The position numbers and the translations under genes are program-made. Below the pieces are notes generated by a model. It saw nothing but the letters and a program-made list of their open reading frames with translations. It did not search any database and was not told the DNA's origin. Below, piece after piece: positions 9,601-18,600 of a stretch of 64,000 bases of DNA (its first letter is position 1; the number at the start of each line of letters is the position of its first letter). Source of the stretch: Nibrella saemangeumensis (GTDB taxonomy: Bacteria > Bacteroidota > Bacteroidia > Cytophagales > Spirosomataceae); the NCBI RefSeq assembly GCF_039541915.1, contig NZ_BAABHD010000072.1, positions 9,102 to 73,101 on the forward strand, given 5' to 3'.

Positions 9601-12600
9601 ACCAGATGGCGCACTTTTTACAAAAGCAGGGTGTAAGCCCGAATATGCTGGTGGGCATTTGCATGGAGCGCTCGCACGACATGATCGTTTCTGTATTGGC
9701 CATACAGAAAGCAGGAGGTGCCTATGTACCGCTTAACGTTGGAGATCCGGTAAGCCGCATCCAATCAATTGTTGAAACGGCTAAAATAAAGATCATCATC
9801 ACCAGTCTTTCTATTTATGAAAAAATGAACATAGATGGACTACGTTTCATTTTTATAGACGGAGATGAGGGACTCGTGCGGCGTGAGCATGCAGGCCATG
9901 CACCTATTACCAACGGTTCCGCCAATGATCTTGCATATGCTATATTCACTTCCGGCAGCACGGGCAATCCTAAAGGCGTAATAGTAAAGCACCGCCCTGT
10001 GGTTAACCTGATCGAGTGGGCACAAAAGACTTTTCAATTCACAGAAAAAGATCGTACGCTGTTTGTAAGCCCTTTAAGCTTCGACCTTTCTGTGTTCGAC
10101 ATATTCGGGTTGCTTGCTTTTGGCGGTAGCATCAGGATATGCACAGAGGAAGAAAGGCAAAACGCAAAAGCACTCAGTAATATTCTATTACATGAGCCCA
10201 TCAGTTTCTGGAACTCCGCGCCTTCTGCATTGCAGCTGCTAGTGCCTTTCCTGAAGCTGCAGAAGGACATCACCAATGACTGCATGCGACTGGTGTTCCT
10301 AAGCGGAGACTGGATACCGCTTACTCTGCCCGGCGAAATGAAAAAAGCATTTCCGAGTGCGGAAGTCATTAGCCTCGGCGGCGCCACCGAAGCCGCTGTA
10401 TGGTCTAACTACTATCCTGTAAAGCATATTAACCAAGCCTGGAGGAGTATTCCGTATGGCCGCCCCATCCAGAACGCGCGCTATTATATTCTGGATGAGG
10501 ATAAGAAGCCCTGTGCCATTGGTGAAACCGGCGAGCTGTATATTGGCGGAGAATGCTTGAGCGAAGGCTACATCAATGCACCACAATTGACAGCGGAAAA
10601 ATTCCTGCCTGACCCTTTCCATGATCGCTCCGGCTTTAGGATGTACCGGACCGGCGACTTGGCCCGCTTCTTCCCAGACGGTAATATAGAGTTCCTAGGG
10701 CGCGCAGACCACCAGGTAAAGATCAGAGGCTTCAGGATTGAATTGGGTGAAATAGACGCAGCGCTCCAAAAGTCCGGCATGGATGAAGCCGTGACCATCA
10801 TGCGTGAGGAAACCTCCGGCAACAGGATGCTGGTGGCATTTGTCGTCCTACGCGCAATGGATAAGAATGAAGAACATGTAAAGCGGTCACTTTCCACTCT
10901 GCTGCCGGACTACATGATACCATCCCGTGTGATCTTTCTTGATGCTATGCCAATCACTGAAAATGGTAAGGTGGACAGGAAGGTTCTGACGGCTGAAACC
11001 ATCCCTTCCATTGAAGCAAGATATACCAAGCATGGGCAGGAACAGGATAAGGCAAAAGAGCAGGAGAATGCACCGTCCAATAGGAAAATATTGAAAGAGT
11101 TGGTTGACAATTTCGTGAGAACGGAAGTTGCTGTCATACTTGAATGCAGCGAGGAGCGGGTGGAGCCGCTTTCAAACATTGGCCACTTGGGATTTAATTC
11201 ACTGCATTACACCAGGCTCGGAGCAGAGCTGATGGAGAAATTGCAGAGCGACATTAATCCTACGGATTTCTTCCAGCACAATACAGTGGATAAGATCGGC
11301 AGCTTTTTAATTGACCGGTATGAGCAAAGCTTGGTGTGTTATTTTGGACAGAAGCTGAAGGCGGCATTAAACTCCCCATCGGCAAAGAATGAAACCATAA
11401 ATAAGGAGCCAGCTCAGGTCGCAAAGCAAACAATCGATTTTAAGGTTTTTACACCGGTAACGGTCCGCCCAGATACCCGCAATGAGCAGGACGTTGCTGT
11501 GATAGGCATGTATGGCAAGATGCCTGAAGCTGACGAGTTGAATGAGTTCTGGCGGAATCTGGCGCATGAAAAAGATTGTATAATCGAGATACCATCTGAT
11601 CGCTGGGATTGGAGAGCCATTTTCGGAGACCCGCAAAAAGAAGACAACAAAACCCTATCCAATAAAGGTGGCTTTATGAGGGTGATAGATCAGTTTGACG
11701 CGGCTTTTTTTGGCATTTCTCCCCGTGAGGCCGAGCTGATGGATCCGCGTCAGCGCATGCTGCTGGAAAACGTATGGCACAGCCTAGAAGATGCCGGCTA
11801 TCCCGCCTCTCAGTTGCATGGAAAAGATATCGGCATTTTCATAGGCGCCACCGGTGACGAGTTTGCAAGCCTCAGCATAAACAAGAGCCCGCGCATAGAC
11901 AACTTTACATTATCCGGCATATCGCGTACCATGCTCACCAATCGTGTATCTTATTTCTTCAATTGGTCGGGGCCGAGTGAAGTGATCGATACTGCCTGCT
12001 CTTCCTCGCTGGTTGCCATACATAATGCAGTGAACGCCTTGCACAACGGCGATTGCAGCCTTGCAATCGCCGGCGGCGTCAATATCATCATTGATCCCAA
12101 GCCACATATTTGCCTGAGCAAGATAGGTATGCTCTCGCCCGATGGCAAGTGCAAGACTTTCGACGCGTCTGCTAATGGTTATGTACGCGGAGAAGGCATT
12201 GGAACAGTAATCCTGAAACCTTTGAATAAGGCCATTGAGGATGGAGACAATATTTACGCAGTGATCAAAGCCACTTCGTTAAACCATGGCGGAAAAGCAA
12301 ATGCACTGACGGCTCCTAATCCGGAGGCACAGTCGAAGCTGCTGGTCACTGCTTACCGCAGGGCAGGTATCGACCCGGCATCAGTCACATATATTGAAAT
12401 GCACGGCACCGGCACTGCACTAGGCGATCCAATAGAAATCAACGCGCTGAAAGATGCATTCGGGAAATTGTACTGGGAAAATAGGACAGCGCTGAAGGCA
12501 CAGCGCACGGCTCTGGGATCAATTAAAACAAACATCGGACACCTTGAATCAGCAGCGGGCATCGCTAGTTTCTTGAAAGCAGTGCTGGCAATAAAGCATA

Positions 12601-15600
12601 AGATGATACCTGGAGCCATCCACCTGAATGAATTGAACCCGCATATTGAGCTCGGTGGAAGCCCTTTTTATATTGCCCGGCATACAATTGACTGGAAGAC
12701 TGTTTCAGATGATGAAGGTAAGGCCCTGCCTAGGCGCGCAGGGGTAAGCTCGTTCGGATTTGGCGGCGTGAACGCGCACATTGTGCTGGAAGAGTTCATC
12801 CCGCCAGTGTTGCAAAAGAAAGTGGTTCCTACCCTTCTGGTGCTCTCCGCTAAAGATGAAATGCAGCTGAAAACCTACGCGGCCGGCCTTCTAGAGCACT
12901 TGGAGAATAATAAGGATACTATTGAACTGGCAGATCTTGCCTATACGCTGCAAGCAGGCAGGGAGCATATGGAAGAGCGCGTTAGTTGCATGGTTCAATC
13001 TATACAGCATTGTATGGGTGCTTTGCGTGCATTTATCAATGGAAGCACGGAAAATTTGCATCGCGGCAATGTAAAGAGGGACAGAGACAAGATCCAATTG
13101 CTCGATGGCAGCGAGGGAAAAGCGTTCATCCGTGCGGTGATGAATGAAAGAATACTTGAAAAGATAGCAAGCTTATGGGCATGGGGAATGGAGGTGGAAT
13201 GGCACCTGCTGGCAGACGGTAACTACCGCAGGATCCCACTGCCTGTTTATCCTTTCAAAAAAGAAAGGCACTGGCCTGCTTTCATGGAATCAGGTGCCAA
13301 AGCCGGAGCATCACCGAAAAAAATAGCTGCGTCGTTGCCGGGCTCAAGCTATTCAATCGTACTCACAGGTAGAGAATCTTTCCTTGAAGACCATGTAATC
13401 AACGAAAAAAAAATATTGCCGGGTATGGCCTGTGTTGCCTTTGTTTGCCATGCATACGAGCAACGATACGGAATGCAGCCCAACACGCTTTCAGATATCA
13501 CCTGGCTGCATCCCGTTCTTTTTGATGAAGACAGGCCGCTTAGATTGGACTTTTCATTTGAAGTAAAAAACGAAAAGATACAGGCGCTATGCACCTCTGT
13601 TGGCGAGGGGGAGCAGCGCACGCATTTCATGGCTACTATGAGCCGGTGTGCCCTTACGCCGGAGCCGGCAGTTAGTCTGGATATCGTTAAGTCCGGTAAC
13701 AAAAGATCACTAGAAGCCTGCTATAGCCTGCTAGCAGGGAAAGGCATCTGCTACGGCAAAACATTCCGTGTAATAAAAAAATTGTGGATGCAAAATGGAG
13801 ATGCGGTAGCGCATATGGTGGGTACTGCACCTGCGGGCATAAAGGATGCAATACCGTTTTTAGATGGGGCATTGCAAACAGTGGCGCTACAGCAACTCAT
13901 TACGCGTCCAGATAAAGGCCTTTCGATTCCTTACAATATAGACAGAATAAGGATTTACAAAATGCTTTCTCATAATTGCCTAGTACATGTGAAAGCACCG
14001 CTGCGCAGCGGACAGCTGGAAAAAACAGACGTACTGCTCACCGATGAAGCCGGCGAGGTGTTGATCAGCATCCAAGGCAGCACTGCAAGGTCCGCGCCTT
14101 TAAAAGATGCGGTCAACACTAACCAGCCCGTACATTTTTATACGGAGCAGTGGAGAAAAGCAGGTTTTATCAGTACTGTGCCCAGTAACTTTGGCTTGCA
14201 GCGGGTGCTGGTGCTGAACAACCAAGCGCTTGCGCAGCAACTGGAAAAGATGCAAACGCCGGTCATCAACGCACAGCATATAAGGGATGGCGTGGCAGTT
14301 TTTAATGACTGCGGGTTCCAGCTTAATTTGAATTCCTTCCTGCAGGTGAAGGAGCTGCTGCTATTGCTTGCAGGCGATGCGTTCCCCGGCAGCATCATAT
14401 GGCAAATGAATGCCTGTACATTCCTAGGGCTAGGCGTGGAGGAGATGACCAGCACTATTTACCTGCAATTCTTCAATTTGTGCAAATTGCTTGTAAGGTC
14501 GAGGGTGCTGAAACCGTTGCAACTGATAGTAGTGTACCCAGCTGATCATCCGGTACGCATACCCGTAAGTGCATTGAGCAGCTTTGGCAAAAGCCTGCAT
14601 AAAGAAAATCCCAGCCTCACCTTTAAATTTTTGGAAGCAGGAGCATCGCTGTTGCAGGATGAGGCGGCTCTAGTAGAGCGTATTACTGTGGTAGCTGCTG
14701 CACCAGCAATGAAGGACAGCTGGCGTTGTATGGATACGAAACCTGGAGCGCTGGAATTCCGTGAACTCATAGCCAACGGTGCGCCGCACCCGAAAGCCTC
14801 ACTGCAGATAACTAGTAATGATATATGCCTGATAACAGGTGGCACGGGAAAGATCGGCTGGCTGTTAGGGAACCATCTTGCGGAAGAATTTAGATGCAAG
14901 GTAATATTAGCCGGCCGCAGCATATCTCCGGAACAATCGGAAGCATTGACAGGCTTGAATGAAAAAGGCTCACAAATAATTTATCATCCCTGCGATTTAG
15001 GGAATGGCTCGCAAGTGCAGGAGCTGGTTTCGCTCATTGAGCAGCAATACGGAATGCTCACCGGCGTATTTCATTGCGCCGGAACCTTGAAAGACAGCCT
15101 CTTGCGGAACAAGCAAAAGGAGGATGTAGAAAGAGTTTTTGCCGGCAAGCTGCGCGGTGCGCTTCATGTGCATGATGCTACGCAGCTTCATTCCCTGAAG
15201 TTCTTTGTATTGTTCTCGTCCCTTACCGCTGTGACAGGTAATATTGGGCAGACGGATTATGCTTATGCCAACCGGTTTCTGGAAGAGTGGAGCGATTATC
15301 GGAATACCCTTGCAGGGCAAAAGCAATGCAGCGGTGTCACTATCTCCATTAGCTGGCCGCTCTGGAATGAAGGCGGCATGCAGGTTCCTGAGCATGCCCT
15401 GGCAGCCATGAAAGCGCAAACCGGTATGGAGCCTGTGAACACCGCAGCTGCTTTCGGCATATTGAAGCAATGCATCAGCGCCGGGGCCGGCCGCTACATT
15501 GCAGTAAGCGGCAATCGCAGCTGGATTGACCGGTTGCTTATGCCGGAAGCTATTGATAAAGAAGGCACCGGAGCCCGGCCCCTGCAGGATGCAGTAACAG

Positions 15601-15611
15601 TTAAACGCTGA
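6663..15611 (+). CDS. Hybrid megasynthase: Cy-Cy-A(Cys)-PCP-KS-DH-KR
   Basis: The protein has 2982 residues. Two heterocyclization domains carry the DxxxxDxxS motif, DSWITDGPS at 180 and DMMIADGFS at 619. The A domain (SGSTGNPKG near 1095) gives the hand-read pocket D-L-F-N-F-S-L-V-W-K, close to the known cysteine code DLYNLSLIWK. The carrier Ser is 1513 in LGFNSL, with Asn in place of the usual Asp. The KS starts near 1610, with Cys1779 and His1914, and has no AT after it. The DH has His2244 and Asp2401 (DGALQ); the usual Gly of HxxxGxxxxP is Glu. The KR has TGGTGKIG near 2724 and Tyr2866/Asn2870. No oxidase domain was seen, so the ring should leave as a thiazoline. The protein ends after the KR without an ACP; the matching ACP opens the next protein, so the module is split. 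Confidence 0.93.
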   Translation: MAAFNQLSDDEKRRQLIALKNRLTKDASQSAAKQTYGPLPAALPDQENRYKPFPLADIQASYFAGRHLLPPNERVGCHSYLEFEVREADLARMESAWNKLVRHHDMLRTIILKNGQQQIQQETPHYNIQCYVFNDHCLDGHLQLVREEMSHKHYGAGEWPLFDVRATVHGDVTTFHVSIDSWITDGPSAFMLFQQWRQLYIGGVEPETISISFRDYMLASRKVEQHPLYKKHLAFWQSKLSTLKGGPALPYCKNSSVKNIAERIRLEYNTDEQAWQNIKSAAQEMEVSPTTLLLTLFVNVLREFSSVNEFAIVLTTTSRLPLHVDVTKLFGPFTSTSIFYAVHDSSASLPNQAKAVQKQLWEDLDHSLVSGIAAMRAVSAGTIAPAIPVVFTSLLNSKKEAGSWLDTQTYGVAQTPQVLLDHQLMEKAGCLHVRWDVAHNYFENDFTRTLFDAFCSSLHVLKKGEPVEDIGAAEFRFPSIDYNSPVPAEPFSLTSLQQSYLAHKLHPDKKPTIVYQEFEVREFDVARFDEAIGKLVCMHPALHTIFTGKGSQYVSPGVCCFVTPLNSLVELPEAEQQAQLDATRMEMSGRFFSIKTWPYFDIRISVVVPGKAIVHIALDMMIADGFSVLLLYSQLFSLYAGEAQEIPEMRLTQSNYVHALDSKKDGALYELSRKYWNGKIKTLHKGPALPLLAGRAHVKLPVRISDYCSEWNILRQKALALNVQPAAILLALYAEVIAAWSNTPVFSIVCVDYEHRRRLVGSEALLGDMTNLCWITSEGKSFTDKVVAANRQLISDQRNSRVSGIEGFRQNASDGKATSLSFPVVFTNCLDLPPTPLPASVTPLTGLSNTPMVLLDLFVYEQAGVLHCNWDYDGAQLSADLARGISTAFHEMAGKLCTDTDFWQQERLVQQADQSFNSNALSLQQRLELLTQWNNTDCDYNRNICLHRLFEEQAERVPENIATVTSESMLTYRELNGRANQMAHFLQKQGVSPNMLVGICMERSHDMIVSVLAIQKAGGAYVPLNVGDPVSRIQSIVETAKIKIIITSLSIYEKMNIDGLRFIFIDGDEGLVRREHAGHAPITNGSANDLAYAIFTSGSTGNPKGVIVKHRPVVNLIEWAQKTFQFTEKDRTLFVSPLSFDLSVFDIFGLLAFGGSIRICTEEERQNAKALSNILLHEPISFWNSAPSALQLLVPFLKLQKDITNDCMRLVFLSGDWIPLTLPGEMKKAFPSAEVISLGGATEAAVWSNYYPVKHINQAWRSIPYGRPIQNARYYILDEDKKPCAIGETGELYIGGECLSEGYINAPQLTAEKFLPDPFHDRSGFRMYRTGDLARFFPDGNIEFLGRADHQVKIRGFRIELGEIDAALQKSGMDEAVTIMREETSGNRMLVAFVVLRAMDKNEEHVKRSLSTLLPDYMIPSRVIFLDAMPITENGKVDRKVLTAETIPSIEARYTKHGQEQDKAKEQENAPSNRKILKELVDNFVRTEVAVILECSEERVEPLSNIGHLGFNSLHYTRLGAELMEKLQSDINPTDFFQHNTVDKIGSFLIDRYEQSLVCYFGQKLKAALNSPSAKNETINKEPAQVAKQTIDFKVFTPVTVRPDTRNEQDVAVIGMYGKMPEADELNEFWRNLAHEKDCIIEIPSDRWDWRAIFGDPQKEDNKTLSNKGGFMRVIDQFDAAFFGISPREAELMDPRQRMLLENVWHSLEDAGYPASQLHGKDIGIFIGATGDEFASLSINKSPRIDNFTLSGISRTMLTNRVSYFFNWSGPSEVIDTACSSSLVAIHNAVNALHNGDCSLAIAGGVNIIIDPKPHICLSKIGMLSPDGKCKTFDASANGYVRGEGIGTVILKPLNKAIEDGDNIYAVIKATSLNHGGKANALTAPNPEAQSKLLVTAYRRAGIDPASVTYIEMHGTGTALGDPIEINALKDAFGKLYWENRTALKAQRTALGSIKTNIGHLESAAGIASFLKAVLAIKHKMIPGAIHLNELNPHIELGGSPFYIARHTIDWKTVSDDEGKALPRRAGVSSFGFGGVNAHIVLEEFIPPVLQKKVVPTLLVLSAKDEMQLKTYAAGLLEHLENNKDTIELADLAYTLQAGREHMEERVSCMVQSIQHCMGALRAFINGSTENLHRGNVKRDRDKIQLLDGSEGKAFIRAVMNERILEKIASLWAWGMEVEWHLLADGNYRRIPLPVYPFKKERHWPAFMESGAKAGASPKKIAASLPGSSYSIVLTGRESFLEDHVINEKKILPGMACVAFVCHAYEQRYGMQPNTLSDITWLHPVLFDEDRPLRLDFSFEVKNEKIQALCTSVGEGEQRTHFMATMSRCALTPEPAVSLDIVKSGNKRSLEACYSLLAGKGICYGKTFRVIKKLWMQNGDAVAHMVGTAPAGIKDAIPFLDGALQTVALQQLITRPDKGLSIPYNIDRIRIYKMLSHNCLVHVKAPLRSGQLEKTDVLLTDEAGEVLISIQGSTARSAPLKDAVNTNQPVHFYTEQWRKAGFISTVPSNFGLQRVLVLNNQALAQQLEKMQTPVINAQHIRDGVAVFNDCGFQLNLNSFLQVKELLLLLAGDAFPGSIIWQMNACTFLGLGVEEMTSTIYLQFFNLCKLLVRSRVLKPLQLIVVYPADHPVRIPVSALSSFGKSLHKENPSLTFKFLEAGASLLQDEAALVERITVVAAAPAMKDSWRCMDTKPGALEFRELIANGAPHPKASLQITSNDICLITGGTGKIGWLLGNHLAEEFRCKVILAGRSISPEQSEALTGLNEKGSQIIYHPCDLGNGSQVQELVSLIEQQYGMLTGVFHCAGTLKDSLLRNKQKEDVERVFAGKLRGALHVHDATQLHSLKFFVLFSSLTAVTGNIGQTDYAYANRFLEEWSDYRNTLAGQKQCSGVTISISWPLWNEGGMQVPEHALAAMKAQTGMEPVNTAAAFGILKQCISAGAGRYIAVSGNRSWIDRLLMPEAIDKEGTGARPLQDAVTVKR

Positions 15612-15675
15612 ACCATATTGATTATGAAGGATCGCATTCCTCCTGCTCTAAAGCCCCCTTCAAATCTTATACAAC

Positions 15676-18600
15676 ATGTTTATGAATATTCTGTTCCAAA
15701 CCGAAGCATTGCTTAAAAAAGTGATTGCTGAAGAAACGAAGTTGCCGCTCTCGTCCCTCAATAGAGATGAGACCTTTGAGACATACGGCATCGAATCGGT
15801 GATGATAGTGGAGATCACGCAGAAGTTGGAGCGCTATTTCGGCCCGCTTTCAAAAACCCTGTTCTTCGAATACAGGAGCATTAATGAGCTGGCGGAGTAT
15901 TTTGCCGAGCACCATGCAGGAGACCTGCAAAAGATATTCGATGCACGGGAGATACCGGCGCCGCAGCCTCCTCCCATTGTTGCGCCCGAAGCAAGTGGTG
16001 CCACTGGCTTGGTGGAAGCTCCTCAGCCACCATTGGTGAAAGCAGTGGAAGTTCCAAGACCTGCACCCGGGGCTGCTGCCACGCAGGAGCAAAAGGAGGT
16101 AGCCATTATAGGCATCAGCGGCCGCTTTCCGAAAGCAGCCAATATGCGTGAGTTTTGGAGAAATCTGAAGAATGGCAGGGACTGTATTTCAGAAATTCCC
16201 GGCGAGCTTTGGGACTTAGAGGAGTTCTTTGACCCGATTCGCGGCAAGGATGGGAAATCATACAGCAAATGGGGCGGGTTCATGGATGATATTGACAAGT
16301 TCGACCCCCTGTTCTTCAAGATGTCAAACCTAGAGGCTGAATCCATTGATCCGCAGGAGAGATTATTTCTTCAGACAGTTTATCATACGTTGAACGATGC
16401 AGGCTATACTAGCGAAAACCTGCAAGGATACAGGGTAGGTGTGTATGTTGGCATCATGTGGTCGCAATACCAATTGTATGGGGTGGAAAAAGCAAATGCA
16501 GGCTCATCTTATGCATCCGTTGCAAATCGCGTTTCTTATTTTTTCAATTTCAACGGTCCCAGCATCGGCTTGGATACTATGTGCTCCTCTTCGCTCACTG
16601 CCGTGCATCTCGCATGTGAAAGCCTCGTGAGCGGAGAGACAGACGTTGCCATTGCAGGCGGAGTGAACATTACCGTTCATCCGAATAAATTTTTATTTCT
16701 GACCAAGACGGGCTTTGCTTCTTCAGATGGCCGCTGCCGCAGCTTTGGCGCAGGCGGGGATGGCTATGTGCCAGGCGATGGTGTGGGTGCGCTGCTGCTG
16801 AAGCCACTAGCCAGGGCCATCAGTGATGGCGACTATATCTACGGCATTATCAAATCCACCTCAATTAATCACGGTGGTAAGACAAACGGGTACACCGTTC
16901 CTAATCCGCGGGCGCAATCCAGCCTTATAGCAGAAGGGCTTAGAAAGGCGAACATTGATCCGGCCACCATCAGTTATTTCGAAACGCATGGAACAGGCAC
17001 CGCTTTGGGAGATCCCATCGAGCTGCGTGGGCTAACAACTGCATTTGCCGGTACCAGCGAGGTGCAGTTCTGTTCCATTGGTTCAGTTAAATCAAACATA
17101 GGGCATCTGGAATCCGCTGCTGGTTTTGCAGGTATAGCCAAAGTGCTGTTGCAAATGAGGCACCGCCAGATAGCCCCGTCCCTGCATGCCGAAACGCTAA
17201 ATCCAAATCTCGACTTTAGTAATACGCCTTTCTTTGTTCAGCAACAGCTGGCTCCCTGGAAGGCTCCGGTGCTGGAGCGGGACGGGGAGAGGATCATCGT
17301 TCCATTAAGAGCCGGTATAAGCTCATTTGGTGCGGGAGGCGCAAATGGTTTTGTGCTGCTGGAAGAGTTTACGGCAGCAAGGACGGTGCCTGTACCAAAG
17401 GACGGCGAGTTCCTCATCCCTTTGTCGGCGCCCAGCAAGGAAAGGCTGAAGGCCTGCGCGCAGGAACTACATGAATTCCTGGAGTGGGAGTTGGGCTCAG
17501 CCAAAGGAGAAACGGAGAAGCCTGCATTATTGGAGAACATGGTGACTAGAGAGGTGCTTGCCGCCACTTCAGAGATGCTGAATGTAAATGAAGTATTGTT
17601 GGATGCCGACGATCATTTTCAAGATTATGACCTGAATGAAAACCACTACAAGCTGCTGGCTGAAAAGCTGGACCAGACGTTTGGAATTACCATCCCGACT
17701 TCAACGCTCATCTCGTTTGACACGCCCCTGAGGCTATCCAGATACATTGTACAGGAATTGTCCGGCGGCCACGCAGCTTATACCGCTATAGACCGTATAG
17801 CGTACACACTGCAAACAGGCAGGGAGCATATGCAGGAGCGTCTGGCTATTATCGCCGCATCATCCGCCGGGTTGCTTGAGCAATTGCGCACCTTCCTTCG
17901 TGATGAAAAAGCAGGCGGCATCTTTACGGGCAATATAGCAACGCTCAAGGATGAAAATGTCCGGGACGATGGATTTGTGAATAACCTCCTCGAAGGGCGA
18001 AAGCTGCAAAAGCTGGCCGACATCTGGTGCAGGGGCATTAATATTGACTGGAAAAACCTCTACAATGGCATTAAGCCGGTGAAAATTCCCTTGCCGGGTT
18101 ATGCATTTGCCAAAGAGCGCTGCTGGGTGTCCGATCCAACGAATTTCTCCTACACCAAACGCAGGCAATTACATCCGTTGGTACACAGTGTTGATACACT
18201 TGCCACGCTCAGCATGGGGCTTACTTATCAAACCAGCTTTGCCGTTACTGACCGCCTCATCAGAGATCACATCAGCAATGGCATTGCAGTGCTTAATGCG
18301 GGTACGATTTTAGCCACACTCCTCGCTGCTGCAACGGTTACCAAGCAGGGCATCATAAAATTGGAGAGCGTGCAATTAGATGATCATTCGATCAGCAATG
18401 CGGATCTAAGCCTTCGCACGAAAGTGTCTGCGCAGGGTGAATCATTTATCTTGGAGTTGAGCACGAATAATAAAGCTATCGCAGGAGCTCAGGCATCCTA
18501 TAATAACAAGGGGGAGTCGGCGCAAATGGCGATCAAGGAAATTCAAGGCCGATACGATCAGTTTGCGGCAAGAGATTATTTTTACAATGAGCTGCTGCAA

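Noticed and set aside
10950..11500. An oxidase domain for the thiazoline in the second megasynthase
   Set aside because: Only the A domain end, a carrier domain and a linker fit here; there is no flavin-oxidase-sized insert.
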